A stretch of 56,326 nt of DNA, from NCBI GenBank assembly GCA_934394545.1, contig CAKRRG010000010.1, forward strand, positions 1-56,326. The letters are read 5' to 3'. A program made the translations under genes and the position numbers. Below are positions 15,675-25,051 of this stretch, piece after piece. Source of the stretch: an uncultured Blautia sp. (GTDB taxonomy: Bacteria > Bacillota > Clostridia > Lachnospirales > Lachnospiraceae). A model generated the notes under the pieces. That model was not told the DNA's origin. It saw only the letters and a program-made list of their open reading frames with translations, and did no database searches. How positions within the stretch are numbered: position 1 is the first letter of the stretch; every line of letters starts with the position of its first letter.

Positions 15675-18600
15675 ATGAACAGAAATAAAAAGATGTTAAA
15701 AAAGGTTGCAGTGGCTGCATTATCTGCAAGTATGATTCTTAGCACTGGTGGAATCACAGCATTTGCAGCACCGGCTACCACAAATGAGCAGTCTGACCGT
15801 GAAACCAAAAATGCTCAGCTTTCCATGACAGCAGCTACCCAGGGTATGGTGCTTCTGGAGAATGATAATGATGTACTTCCGATCGCAGTGGACGGAAACA
15901 TTGCCTTATACGGCGGTGGAGCTGTAAAGACGGTAAAGGGTGGAACCGGTTCCGGTGACGTAAACCAGAGATATACCGTTTCTGTCTGGGAAGGCCTGAA
16001 AAATGCAGGATATAATATTACCTCTTCAGACTGGCTGAACAGTTTCTCCGAGGCATATGACAAAGGCGAGGCAGAATTTGAAGGTGGATTCTGGAGTAGT
16101 TTCTCAATGCCGGATCCGGAACTTACAGATGAAGATGTTGCAGCCGGACAGGCAGATGGAACAGACACTGCAATTTATGTGATTTCAAGAAATTCAGGTG
16201 AAGGTGCTGATAGAACAGAGACAGAAGGCGACTATTACCTGACAGAAAATGAAAAAACAAACCTGACCAAACTGGGTGCAGCATATGATAAAGTAATCGT
16301 TGTACTGAATGTTGGCGGTGTGATCGATACCAACTTCTTCCATGAAATCGAGGGCCTGGATGCAATGCTTCTGATGTCTCAGGCTGGTATGGAAGGCGGA
16401 ACCGCACTTGTAAAGGTTCTGAACGGAGAAGTAACTCCTTCCGGAAAACTGACAGATACATGGCCGGCAGCATATTCTGACTATCCGACAGCAGAGAACT
16501 TTGGATCAAATGACGGAAATGTTGACCAGGAAGATTATACAGATGGAATTTATGTCGGCTATCGTTACTTTGATACCTTTGGCGTAACACCGGCATATGA
16601 GTTTGGATACGGAAAATCCTATACCACATTTGATATTGCAGTAGATTCTGTTACAGCAGATGCAGATAAAGTTACAGTCACTGCAAAAGTTACCAATACA
16701 GGAGATAAATACTCCGGTAAAGAAGTTGTAGAGGTTTACTTCTCTGCGCCGTCCGGTGATCTGGAAAAACCATATCAGGAGCTTGCTGCTTATGGAAAAA
16801 CAGATGAGTTGGCACCAGGAGAAAGCCAGACTTTGACAATCAGCTATAATACTACAGAAATGTCTTCTTATTCTGAGGAAAAAGCAGCGTATATCATGGA
16901 AGCTGGCGATTATGTAGTACGTGTGGGCAACAGTTCCAGAAATACAAAGGCAGCAGCTGTTATTTCCCTGGATGAAACCGCAGTTACAGAGCAGTTAAGC
17001 AATCAGCTTGCAGTAGACAAAGAAATCACAGAGCTTTCCAATAAGGATGCAACACCATATACATATGACGGAGAAGCAGACGAGATTGCAGCAGCAACAG
17101 CAATTTCACTGGCAGCAGCAGATATCAAGACAGTAGATAACAGTTCTGCTTATGATGATGAGACTGTAACAGCTTATGTATCTGATACAACAGAAACAGA
17201 TTATCTGGCTGAAAATCTTGGATATACACCTACCAGCAAGTATCATGGAGAATATAAAGAAGAAGTTCAAAAACTGGAAGGCGACTTCAGTCAGAACACC
17301 TTAAAAGATGTTTATGATGGAACGATCACAATGGAAGAATTTGTATCCGGTCTGACCGTTTCTCAGATGGCAGATATTGTAATCGGTGGAAACAAGCTTC
17401 CATCTGCATCTGGACAGTCCGCAGGAGCTGCATCTGCAAATGTAGATTCTGTAAGTGACGGAACCATGATCGGTGCACAGGCAAACTCTGTACAGGGTGC
17501 TGCAGGTGAGACAGCTGGTATCTATATTGAATCCAAAAAGATCCCGAATGTTGTTCTTGCAGATGGTCCTGCAGGTCTTAGAATCACACAGGAATACGAA
17601 GGCGCAGATGGCCAGGAATACTACCAGTTCTGTACTGCATGGCCAATCGGAACACTTCTTGCACAGACCTGGGATCCGGATGTTGTAAAAGAAGTTGGAG
17701 TTGCTTTTGGCGAAGAATTAAAAGAATATGGCGTAACCGTTCTTCTGGCTCCTGGTATGAATATTCATAAGAATGCACTTTGCGGACGTAACTTTGAGTA
17801 CTATTCAGAAGATCCATATATTACAGGTACGATCGCAATCGCAGAGACAGAAGGTGTACAGTCCAATCCTGGAATTGGTGTATGCATCAAACATTTTGCA
17901 GCAAACAATCAGGAAGATAACAGAAATGCAGTAAATAATACTATCAGCGAACGTGCTTTCAGAGAAATTTACCTGAAAGGATTTGAGATGGCAGTGAAAG
18001 GTGCCCAGCCAATGAGCATCATGTCCTCTTACAACCTGAACAACGGTGTTCCGGCAGCAGATGATTATGATCTTCTTACTGACATTACCCGTGGAGAATG
18101 GGGCTTTGACGGTATGATCATGACAGACTGGGGCGGCGGACAGTCCACACCTTCCATCTCCATGCATGCCGGTAACGACCTGATCATGCCAGGAAGTTCT
18201 GTAGAAGATATTACCATCCGCGGATTCTCAGATGAAGAGCCTGTATTTGGAGAGGATGATATTTATCCGGAAGTAACAGTAGCAGAAAGCTGGTTTGGAC
18301 TTAGAGCAACTACACAGTGGGGTGAATTTGTTCTGGATGCAGCTGGTGATACTACGATCGAAAAGACTGTGGATACTTCTGCATACGAAGAAGCAGTACG
18401 CGACAGTGTAAATGCTGATGGTGAGCAGGAATCTGTAAAAGTTACCGACCTGATCAGCGGACTTGGCGATGCGGTAACCGTAACAGATAATGGTGATGGA
18501 ACAACAACGATTGTTTACACAGGTTCTTATAAAGAGAATAACATTACACTTGGAGATCTTCAGAAGAGTACAATTAATATTCTGAACCTGGTAATGCAGT

Positions 18601-18710
18601 CCAATCAGTTTGCAGACCTGTTTGATGATGTAGAATCACAGCCTTATACAGAAGCGCATTCTGATAATCTTGTGACTTATGTTACAACTGAAAAAAGCGA
18701 TGTTGAATAA
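15675..18710 (+). CDS. Secreted, circularly permuted GH3 glycosidase
   Basis: The 1011-residue protein has a signal peptide (about 1-31, ending TAFAAPATT). Domain order is reversed compared with standard GH3 enzymes. The alpha/beta (C-type) domain is first (GMVLLENDNDVLPI, then GGTALVKVLNGEVTPSGKL). A fibronectin-III-like domain follows (TNTGDKYSGKEVVEVYF). The TIM-barrel (N-type) domain is last (VVLADGPAGLRI, GVCIKHFAANNQEDNRN). The nucleophile is predicted as Asp818 in GMIMTDWGG. GH3 enzymes cleave terminal beta-linked sugars; this one is probably exported and may be controlled by the upstream sugar sensor. The start at 15675 is set by AAGGAGG at 15662; an upstream in-frame ATG is less likely. 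Confidence 0.88.
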   Translation: MNRNKKMLKKVAVAALSASMILSTGGITAFAAPATTNEQSDRETKNAQLSMTAATQGMVLLENDNDVLPIAVDGNIALYGGGAVKTVKGGTGSGDVNQRYTVSVWEGLKNAGYNITSSDWLNSFSEAYDKGEAEFEGGFWSSFSMPDPELTDEDVAAGQADGTDTAIYVISRNSGEGADRTETEGDYYLTENEKTNLTKLGAAYDKVIVVLNVGGVIDTNFFHEIEGLDAMLLMSQAGMEGGTALVKVLNGEVTPSGKLTDTWPAAYSDYPTAENFGSNDGNVDQEDYTDGIYVGYRYFDTFGVTPAYEFGYGKSYTTFDIAVDSVTADADKVTVTAKVTNTGDKYSGKEVVEVYFSAPSGDLEKPYQELAAYGKTDELAPGESQTLTISYNTTEMSSYSEEKAAYIMEAGDYVVRVGNSSRNTKAAAVISLDETAVTEQLSNQLAVDKEITELSNKDATPYTYDGEADEIAAATAISLAAADIKTVDNSSAYDDETVTAYVSDTTETDYLAENLGYTPTSKYHGEYKEEVQKLEGDFSQNTLKDVYDGTITMEEFVSGLTVSQMADIVIGGNKLPSASGQSAGAASANVDSVSDGTMIGAQANSVQGAAGETAGIYIESKKIPNVVLADGPAGLRITQEYEGADGQEYYQFCTAWPIGTLLAQTWDPDVVKEVGVAFGEELKEYGVTVLLAPGMNIHKNALCGRNFEYYSEDPYITGTIAIAETEGVQSNPGIGVCIKHFAANNQEDNRNAVNNTISERAFREIYLKGFEMAVKGAQPMSIMSSYNLNNGVPAADDYDLLTDITRGEWGFDGMIMTDWGGGQSTPSISMHAGNDLIMPGSSVEDITIRGFSDEEPVFGEDDIYPEVTVAESWFGLRATTQWGEFVLDAAGDTTIEKTVDTSAYEEAVRDSVNADGEQESVKVTDLISGLGDAVTVTDNGDGTTTIVYTGSYKENNITLGDLQKSTINILNLVMQSNQFADLFDDVESQPYTEAHSDNLVTYVTTEKSDVE

Positions 18711-18728
18711 AGAATGATCTTAAATAGA

Positions 18729-18766
18729 AAGGTGCGGGTAATTGAAAGGTTATCCGCACCTTTTTT
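18729..18766 (+). terminator. Terminator of the GH3 gene
   Basis: AAGGTGCGGGTAA and TTATCCGCACCTT pair with one G-U around an 8-base loop. A run of six T follows. Confidence 0.85.
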
Positions 18767-18843
18767 CTTGGAATTTTGGCAGATTTTACTTAAAAATCAT
18801 ATTTTGAACATACAAAAAATTACAATTTCAAATTAATCAAATG

Positions 18844-18872
18844 TTGTAATCGGACAATGATTATGGCATAAT
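18844..18872 (+). promoter_or_regulatory. Promoter of the Na/Pi symporter gene
   Basis: TTGTAA at 18844 and CATAAT at 18867 with a 17-bp spacer, followed by a leader of about 115 bases. Confidence 0.6.
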
Positions 18873-18939
18873 AGTTAAGGATATGTTAAAACTGAGAAAA
18901 ATCCACGTTAATAAAAAGAAAAATACTTTGAGAAGAAAG

Positions 18940-18976
18940 GTCGTTTTTCTGCGGGCTCCGCAGAGAAATAAACGAC
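18940..18976 (+). promoter_or_regulatory. Leader hairpin upstream of the Na/Pi symporter gene
   Basis: GTCGTTTTTCTGCGG pairs imperfectly with CGCAGAGAAATAAACGAC in the mRNA leader, about 17 bases before the start. It may affect translation or stability; no riboswitch class was recognised. Confidence 0.35.
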
Positions 18977-18992
18977 GACAGAGGAGTAGAAC

Positions 18993-20801
18993 ATGGCAAT
19001 TTTTTCAATGGTTTTATCTTTGCTATGCGGAGTATCATTTTTCTTATTCGGAATGTCTCTTATGGGAGATGGATTGAAGTCCGTTGCCGGTAATAAGCTG
19101 GAAGCATTCCTTTACAAAATGACCAATACCCCGCTGAAAGGTGTAGCACTTGGAACAGGTGTTACCAGTGTAATTCAGTCATCATCTGCAACTACCGTTA
19201 TGGTGATCGGTTTTGTTAACTCTGGTATGATGAAACTGAAACAGGCAATTGGTATTATCATGGGTGCAAATATCGGAACCAGTATTACAGGATGGATTTT
19301 GTGTCTGTCTTATATCCAGGGCTCCGGTGGAATTGCAAGTATTCTTTCTACAGCTACTATTTCAGCAGTAGTTGCTGTGATCGGTATTGTGCTTCGTACG
19401 GTCTGTAAGCGATCTGTATACAGAAATATCGGAAATATTATGCTGGGCTTTGCCATTCTGATGAATGGTATGCAGATGATGAGTGGAGCGGTGTCTCCTC
19501 TTCGTGAGAGCCCGGTATTCATTGATATGCTTACAATGTTCTCTAACCCTATCGCAGGTATTCTGGTAGGTATTGCGTTTACTGCTGTACTTCAGAGTGC
19601 ATCTGCTACAGTGGGTGTGCTGCAGGCTCTTTCCGTAACCGGAATCCTTACATTTGCCAGCGCATTTCCAATCGTTCTTGGTATTGGTGTTGGTGCGGCA
19701 TGTCCGGTACTGATCTCAGCTGTTGGAGCTAATAAGAACGGTAAAAGAACTGCTCTTGTATATCTGCTGAACGACTTATTTGGTCTGATTCTGTGGTCCA
19801 TTGTATTCTATACAGTGAATGCGATTGTTCATTTTGGATTTTTGGATATGATCATGACTCCGGTTTATATTGCACTTTTGAATACAGTATTCCGTGTGGC
19901 TACTGTAGTAGTGCTTTTCCCATTTATCCCTAAGCTTGAGCAGCTTGTATGCTATCTGGTTAAGGACAGTGCAGAGGAACTGGAAGATGAAGCTGACTTC
20001 GACCTTCTGGAGGAACGTCTCCTGAATTATCCTCCACTTGCGATCGCACAGTGTCACCGTGCCATGAATGGCATGGCTAAGAAGCTTCGTAAGAATGTAA
20101 ACAGAGCCATGAATCTTCTGAATGAGTACCAGCAGGATAAGTATGACAAGGTACAGCGAAAAGAGGATTTGATTGACAAGTATGAGAGCCGTCTTGGCGA
20201 GTATCTGATCCAGTTGACGAAACGGGAGATGAATACCGCACAGACCAGACAGACTTCTTTATATCTGCATACGATTAATGACTTTGAGCGAATTGGAGAC
20301 CATGCTTCTTATATTGCTCACATGTCTAATGAAATGCATGACAATCACACTACATTTTCTCAGACTGCATGGGATGAACTGAATGTAGTTATGGATGCAG
20401 TTCGTGAAGAGATTAATGTGACTTGTAATGCATTTATGAACGATGATAAGGAAGCTGCCCAGCGTGTAGCACCCCTTGGAGTAGTAATTACCAGACTTTG
20501 TGATGAATTGAAGGTACGTCATGCAGAGCGTCTCAGCCAGGGAAAATGTGGCCTGGAGGAAGGTACTGTTTTCAGTGATATTCTGAATAGCTTTGGACGT
20601 ATTGCTTCCCATTGTGCAAGTGCTATGACAGCCCTTATGAAGAGTGGGGACGATTCTACAGACATCCATATTCATAACTCTAAGATATATCCTTCAGACA
20701 GTCTGGAATATTACACATACTTTAAGGAATACCGGCAGAAATATGATATTGGTACAGAGGTGGAACATAAGCTGAGTATGGAACCAGAAGAAGTTGAGTA
20801 A
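18993..20801 (+). CDS. Na+/phosphate cotransporter (NptA-like) with PhoU-like domain
   Basis: The 602-residue protein has about eight membrane segments and the repeated Na/Pi signatures SVIQSSSATTVMV and AVLQSASATVGVL. A long cytoplasmic helical C-terminus (about 340-590) resembles PhoU, the usual arrangement in bacterial NptA proteins. It imports phosphate or exports it depending on the gradient. GAGGAG precedes the ATG. The gene is flanked by its own promoter and a strong terminator, so it is monocistronic. Confidence 0.9.
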   Translation: MAIFSMVLSLLCGVSFFLFGMSLMGDGLKSVAGNKLEAFLYKMTNTPLKGVALGTGVTSVIQSSSATTVMVIGFVNSGMMKLKQAIGIIMGANIGTSITGWILCLSYIQGSGGIASILSTATISAVVAVIGIVLRTVCKRSVYRNIGNIMLGFAILMNGMQMMSGAVSPLRESPVFIDMLTMFSNPIAGILVGIAFTAVLQSASATVGVLQALSVTGILTFASAFPIVLGIGVGAACPVLISAVGANKNGKRTALVYLLNDLFGLILWSIVFYTVNAIVHFGFLDMIMTPVYIALLNTVFRVATVVVLFPFIPKLEQLVCYLVKDSAEELEDEADFDLLEERLLNYPPLAIAQCHRAMNGMAKKLRKNVNRAMNLLNEYQQDKYDKVQRKEDLIDKYESRLGEYLIQLTKREMNTAQTRQTSLYLHTINDFERIGDHASYIAHMSNEMHDNHTTFSQTAWDELNVVMDAVREEINVTCNAFMNDDKEAAQRVAPLGVVITRLCDELKVRHAERLSQGKCGLEEGTVFSDILNSFGRIASHCASAMTALMKSGDDSTDIHIHNSKIYPSDSLEYYTYFKEYRQKYDIGTEVEHKLSMEPEEVE

Positions 20802-20833
20802 AGTATCCGGATCATATTTGTAGTTAATAAAAG

Positions 20834-20888
20834 AACCGTCAGATGTTTTTGGACAAAAAATGTGCGAATAACATCTGACGGTTTTTTT
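20834..20888 (+). terminator. Terminator of the Na/Pi symporter gene
   Basis: AACCGTCAGATGTT and AACATCTGACGGTT form a perfect 14-bp stem with a long loop. The right arm runs into a T-run to 20888. Confidence 0.85.
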
Positions 20889-21032
20889 ATGGATAAATTT
20901 AATAAGAACAAAATGCTCTGTTAAACAATAATAAAACATCTAATTCAAATTCTTTCTGTAAAAACGTGATTATGAAGAATGTAGCACGTATATTTTATGT
21001 ATGGTATTTGATGTGGGAGTTTGAACTACCGG

Positions 21033-21311
21033 TTATTCCAACATAGTGTGGGCTGGATAGGTTGCGGCTGCTTCTTTTTGACCGTTATCTGTATCTGCAT
21101 TTTTGTCTGTTTCGTCTGGTACATATTCTACAATATCATCCAGATCACAGTTAAGAACGGTACATAATCGGTCTAATGAATAAATTTCTACATTTTCATT
21201 ATTTCGGAGTCTGCGTAATAACCTTTTCTCTATTCCGCACTTTTTTATGAGATAGTATTGTGAAATATGGCGTTTTTCCAAAGTCTCCCAGAATCTGTCG
21301 TATTTTATCAT
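21033..21311 (-). CDS. Small Cro/CI-like DNA-binding regulator
   Basis: The 92-residue protein has a compact helix-turn-helix (WETLEKRHISQYYLIKKCG, then YSLDRLCTVLNCDLDDIVEY), typical of the HTH_26/Cro-CI group. The tail is short, acidic and low in complexity. It is divergent from the small membrane protein at 21416, so autoregulation and control of that gene from the 100-bp intergenic region are plausible. Confidence 0.75.
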   Translation of the reverse strand: MIKYDRFWETLEKRHISQYYLIKKCGIEKRLLRRLRNNENVEIYSLDRLCTVLNCDLDDIVEYVPDETDKNADTDNGQKEAAATYPAHTMLE

Positions 21312-21378
21312 CGTTCAAATTCCTGTCCATTTTGTTCTTGCCATATGTTCATTATGGGGGTAAAATTAAAAACATAAC

Positions 21379-21398
21379 AGGGTGATTATAAACACCCT
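21379..21398. promoter_or_regulatory. Inverted repeat between the divergent genes
   Basis: AGGGTG and CACCCT are separated by 8 bases, just before the ribosome site of the plus-strand gene. It could be the operator of the divergent HTH regulator. Confidence 0.35.
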
Positions 21399-21415
21399 AT
21401 CAAGGAGGGGTGCTT

Positions 21416-21643
21416 ATGCAAAAAGCATTAAAACTATTAATATCCATAGTATTTGTGCTAGGCTTATCAGGATGTCTGTTTTATTGTATGGTAGCAGGTG
21501 CAGGAGCCGGAGCAGTGGCCTATGTGATCATGGCGGCCATATTATCGATTGTCATTTCTGTACTCTTGTGCGCTGGTTTTCATTACATCCGCCATCTTCA
21601 GAAGCTATTGGAGAAGGCTTACGGTAAGCAAGACTTAATGTAA
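21416..21643 (+). CDS. Small membrane or lipoprotein-like protein
   Basis: A 75-residue protein with two hydrophobic segments (about 5-28 and 33-55) and a lipobox-like VLGLSGC near residue 18. A charged tail HYIRHLQKLLEKAYGKQ follows. GGAGGGG at 21404-21410 sets the ATG at 21416 over a GTG two codons earlier. No family recognised. Confidence 0.5.
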   Translation: MQKALKLLISIVFVLGLSGCLFYCMVAGAGAGAVAYVIMAAILSIVISVLLCAGFHYIRHLQKLLEKAYGKQDLM

Positions 21644-21775
21644 TATGGTATCGTAGCCGGGGGCTTTTGCTACCGACGTCTTTATAAAAAGTAACCATAC
21701 TGACGATGAATAAAAGTGGAGACTATGGTATAGAAGTTTCAATAACGAAGCGGGAAAATGCAGATGGGAATATTC

Positions 21776-21840
21776 ATAACAAAAAGGAGCTGACGCATCA
21801 CGATGGAAGAACCGTGAAGCGACAACTCCTTTTTGTTATT
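21776..21840. terminator. Bidirectional terminator between the small protein and gpmI
   Basis: ATAACAAAAAGGAGCTG and the matching CAACTCCTTTTTGTTAT lie about 25 bases apart. They give a stem with A-rich and T-rich flanks on both strands, suiting the convergent genes. Between 21644 and 21775 nothing else was recognised. Confidence 0.65.
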
Positions 21841-21861
21841 GGTGTGACCTTGGAATAAGAA

Positions 21862-23403
21862 TTATTTCTCGATCAACAGTGACTTACCAGTCATCTCAGC
21901 AGGCTGCTCCATACCCATAAGCTGGATCAGGGTTGGAATGATGTCTGCCAGGCAGCCATTCTCGCGAAGTGTGTATTTCGGATCTGCATTAACCAGAATG
22001 AATGGTACCGGATTGGTGGTGTGAGCGGTATATGGCTCACCTGTCTCGTAGTCTACAAGCTGCTCTGCGTTACCGTGGTCAGCACAGATAAACATCTGTC
22101 CGTCAACCTCTTTCAGAGCTTCAACAGCCTTTCCTACACATTCATCAACAGCTTCAACAGCCTTGATAGCAGCTGCTTCAACACCTGTATGGCCAACCAT
22201 ATCCGGGTTAGCGAAGTTTACGATGATCACATCATATTTCTCAGATTTGATTGCGGCAACAAGCTTCTCGCAAACCTCCGGAGCGCTCATTTCTGGCTGA
22301 AGGTCATAAGTAGGAACCTTCGGGGATTTCACAAGGATTCTGTCCTCGCCCTTATTTGGCTCTTCAACGCCACCGTTGAAGAAGAAGGTTACATGAGCAT
22401 ATTTCTCAGTCTCAGCGATACGTGCCTGAGTCATGCTGTGAGCTGCAAGGTACTCACCAAATGTGTTGTGAAGCTGAACCTTGTGGAATGCAACCAGTTT
22501 ATTTCCGATGGTGTCATCGTAATCTGTGAAGCATACGTATGTGAGGTCAAGACGTTTCTCTCTTGCGAAACCTGTGAATTCGTCATCGCAGAAGGCTCTT
22601 GTGATCTCACGTGCACGGTCAGGACGGAAGTTAAAGAATACAACGGAGTCCTTATCAGAAACAACAGCAACCGGCTTGCCGTCTTTCTCAATTACGGTAG
22701 GAAGAACGAACTCGTCTGTTTTGCCATTGTCATAGGAAGCCTGAACAGCCTCAGCTGCATTTGTACCCTTAACGCCCTCGCCCTTGGTAAGTGCATTATA
22801 AGCAAGCTCAACACGATCCCAACGATTGTCGCGGTCCATTGCATAATAACGTCCGGAAACCACTCCGATCTCGCCTACTCCAAGTTCATCCATCTTAGCC
22901 TGGAGCTGCTCAATATATCCTTTTCCGGAAGCCGGAGGTGTGTCACGGCCGTCAAGGAAGCAGTGTACATAAACTTTCTTAAGTCCCTCTTTCTTAGCCA
23001 TCTCAAGAAGACCGAAGAGATGTGTAATATGACTGTGGACACCACCGTCAGAGAGAAGTCCCATAAAATGGATAGCAGAATCGTTCTCTTTCGCATTCTT
23101 CATAGCTGTGAGAAGAGCCTCGTTCTTGAAGAAGTCTCCATCCTGGATCTCCTTGGTGATTCTGGTAAGCTCCTGGTATACGATACGGCCTGCGCCCATA
23201 TTCATATGACCAACCTCAGAGTTACCCATCTGGCCGTCTGGAAGCCCTACAGCAAGTCCGCTTGCATTACCTTTTACAAAAGGATATTCAGCCATCAGCT
23301 TGTCCATGACTGGTGTATTTGCTTCGTATACAGCATTTGCGTCATGTCTTTCATTCAGGCCATATCCGTCAAGAATCATTAAAACCGTTGGTTTTTTACT
23401 CAT
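21862..23403 (-). CDS. gpmI: 2,3-bisphosphoglycerate-independent phosphoglycerate mutase
   Basis: The 513-residue length and motifs fit iPGM of the alkaline-phosphatase superfamily. Metal-binding MILDGYG lies at about 9-15 and the catalytic Ser62 in GQMGNSEVGH. Further motifs are HCFLDGRDTPP and the late metal site ICADHGNAEQ. It interconverts 3- and 2-phosphoglycerate in glycolysis in the cytoplasm and needs Mn. AAAGGAGC precedes the ATG on the minus strand. It is followed downstream by no other gene in the same direction before the shared terminator. Confidence 0.97.
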   Translation of the reverse strand: MSKKPTVLMILDGYGLNERHDANAVYEANTPVMDKLMAEYPFVKGNASGLAVGLPDGQMGNSEVGHMNMGAGRIVYQELTRITKEIQDGDFFKNEALLTAMKNAKENDSAIHFMGLLSDGGVHSHITHLFGLLEMAKKEGLKKVYVHCFLDGRDTPPASGKGYIEQLQAKMDELGVGEIGVVSGRYYAMDRDNRWDRVELAYNALTKGEGVKGTNAAEAVQASYDNGKTDEFVLPTVIEKDGKPVAVVSDKDSVVFFNFRPDRAREITRAFCDDEFTGFAREKRLDLTYVCFTDYDDTIGNKLVAFHKVQLHNTFGEYLAAHSMTQARIAETEKYAHVTFFFNGGVEEPNKGEDRILVKSPKVPTYDLQPEMSAPEVCEKLVAAIKSEKYDVIIVNFANPDMVGHTGVEAAAIKAVEAVDECVGKAVEALKEVDGQMFICADHGNAEQLVDYETGEPYTAHTTNPVPFILVNADPKYTLRENGCLADIIPTLIQLMGMEQPAEMTGKSLLIEK

Positions 23404-23504
23404 AATGTGCTCCTTTATATGATAAAATTTCCCTTTTGTTACTCCTTATATATAGTATCAAAAATCCAGGATTTTTCAATCATAATTTTCATAATTTCCT
23501 GAAA

Positions 23505-24806
23505 CTATTTGCTGTAAACACGGATCGTCTTGGAAATTCGTTTTACGGAAGATTTATTGGAAAGTTCCTGTACAGCTGTCTTGAAGTCTCCTTCCCGCAC
23601 CTTGGAGGTGATCACAACAACCTCTGCAAGATGATCGTCCTGGCTCTGACTGTCTTTTTGGATGATCTGTGCAATGCTTACATGGTATTTGGCAAACACT
23701 TCTGTCATTTCAGCAAGCACACCGCAACGGTCTTCTACATGAAGACGAAGAAAATAGCGGTTATAGGTGTTCTCCATCTTTTTCACCGGAAGCTGCTTGT
23801 AACAGGTACATCCGATACGACCGCAGCAATGGGCTTCAATATTGCGGACAATGTCAAAAACATCGCCGACTACAGCACTTGCAGTAGGAAGCTCACCTGC
23901 ACCGCGTCCGAAGAACATGGCGTCCTCTACAGCATCACCGTGAACAAAGACTGCATTATAAGAATCATTTACGGTTGCAAGCGGATGGTCATTGGGAATC
24001 AGCATTGGGCAGACATAAGCCTCTATGCCTGTATCTGTATTGCGGGCAACGCCAAGAAGCTTAATGGCACTGCCCATCTCTTTTGCGTAGCGGATATCCT
24101 TGGCAGAAATCTTGGTGATTCCTTCAATGTAAACATCATCGAATACCACTCTGGAATTAAAAGCAACACTGGCCAGAATGGCAACCTTGCGTCCGGCATC
24201 GAGTCCGTCAATATCAGCAGTAGGGTCTGCTTCAGCGTAGCCAAGCTCTGTGGCAAGTGCGAGAGCATCCTTAAATTCCATATTTTCCTGAGACATTTTG
24301 GTGAGGATAAAGTTTGTGGTTCCGTTCACAATTCCCATAACCTCGCTCATGTGGTTGCCTGCCAGGCACTGTTTTAAAGGACGGATGATCGGGATGCCAC
24401 CTGCAACAGCTGCCTCGAAAAGGAAATCTGCATGGGAAGCCCTGGCTGTGTCCATGAGTTCTTTTCCATGGACTGCGATCAGATCCTTATTGGCAGTTAC
24501 CACATGCTTGCCTGCATGTAAGGCGTCCAGAATATAGGTTCTGGCTGGTTCAATTCCACCGATGAGTTCAATTACAATAGCAATGGAAGAATCTGATCGG
24601 ATGTTTTCCCAATTATCTGTAAGAATTGACGGATCATCTACCTTACCAGCAGCTTTTTCCAGATTGCGTACAAGAATTTTGCTGATTTTAACTTTGCAGC
24701 CAATTTTGGCAGTCATTTCTTCCTCTTGTTTTTTCAGAACCTTGTAAACGCCGGTTCCAACTGTTCCGAGCCCAAGCAGAGCTGCATTTATAACTTTTTC
24801 TTCCAT
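23505..24806 (-). CDS. hom: Homoserine dehydrogenase with ACT domain
   Basis: The protein (about 433 residues) has the NAD(P)-binding ALLGLGTVGTGVYKVL, the catalytic-domain IVNGTTNFILTKM and the EADPTADIDGLDAGRK signature. A C-terminal ACT domain (FLRLHVEDRCGVLAEMTEVF) is expected to bind threonine for feedback control. It makes homoserine for threonine and methionine synthesis. The start at 24806 is chosen for its GGGAG ribosome site; an upstream in-frame ATG adds 16 basic and hydrophobic residues not seen in the family. gpmI lies 101 bp downstream on the same strand with a weak hairpin between them. Confidence 0.95.
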   Translation of the reverse strand: MEEKVINAALLGLGTVGTGVYKVLKKQEEEMTAKIGCKVKISKILVRNLEKAAGKVDDPSILTDNWENIRSDSSIAIVIELIGGIEPARTYILDALHAGKHVVTANKDLIAVHGKELMDTARASHADFLFEAAVAGGIPIIRPLKQCLAGNHMSEVMGIVNGTTNFILTKMSQENMEFKDALALATELGYAEADPTADIDGLDAGRKVAILASVAFNSRVVFDDVYIEGITKISAKDIRYAKEMGSAIKLLGVARNTDTGIEAYVCPMLIPNDHPLATVNDSYNAVFVHGDAVEDAMFFGRGAGELPTASAVVGDVFDIVRNIEAHCCGRIGCTCYKQLPVKKMENTYNRYFLRLHVEDRCGVLAEMTEVFAKYHVSIAQIIQKDSQSQDDHLAEVVVITSKVREGDFKTAVQELSNKSSVKRISKTIRVYSK

Positions 24807-24984
24807 GGGGAACTCCCTTCTTTTTCTATTAATAATTGCTGCTATGAAAAACATATGTCTTTCCTATGCGAACATTGTCATGTGCTTCCTATAGTATGGC
24901 AGATTAAGGGATTTGTCAAGATTATGTTACATTATCAGTTGATTTAAGAGGATAAAAGTAATATGAAAAAATGTAAATAAGGAC

Positions 24985-25013
24985 TTGAAAGTAGAAATAA
25001 ATTCACCTATAAT
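24985..25013 (+). promoter_or_regulatory. Near-consensus promoter of the MATE gene
   Basis: TTGAAA at 24985 and TATAAT at 25008 with a 17-bp spacer, 39 bp before the MATE start. A constitutive sigma-A promoter is likely. Confidence 0.8.
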
Positions 25014-25051
25014 CGCTCTCAGACAATATTTTTTAGGGAGGAAAACATAAG

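Noticed and set aside
18883..19077. Short plus-strand ORF in the Na/Pi leader
   Set aside because: It overlaps the real start in another frame and has no ribosome site; the region is better explained as a leader with a hairpin.
21660..21700. GTAGC...GCTAC repeat as an extra terminator
   Set aside because: Only a 5-bp stem and no T-run; the longer bidirectional terminator at 21776 explains the ends.
22021..23382. 453-codon plus-strand ORF opposite gpmI
   Set aside because: Cys- and Leu-rich translation without motifs, fully inside a well-recognised gpmI gene; a shadow.
23436..24377. 313-codon plus-strand ORF opposite hom
   Set aside because: No start signal or family; hom on the other strand has complete functional motifs.
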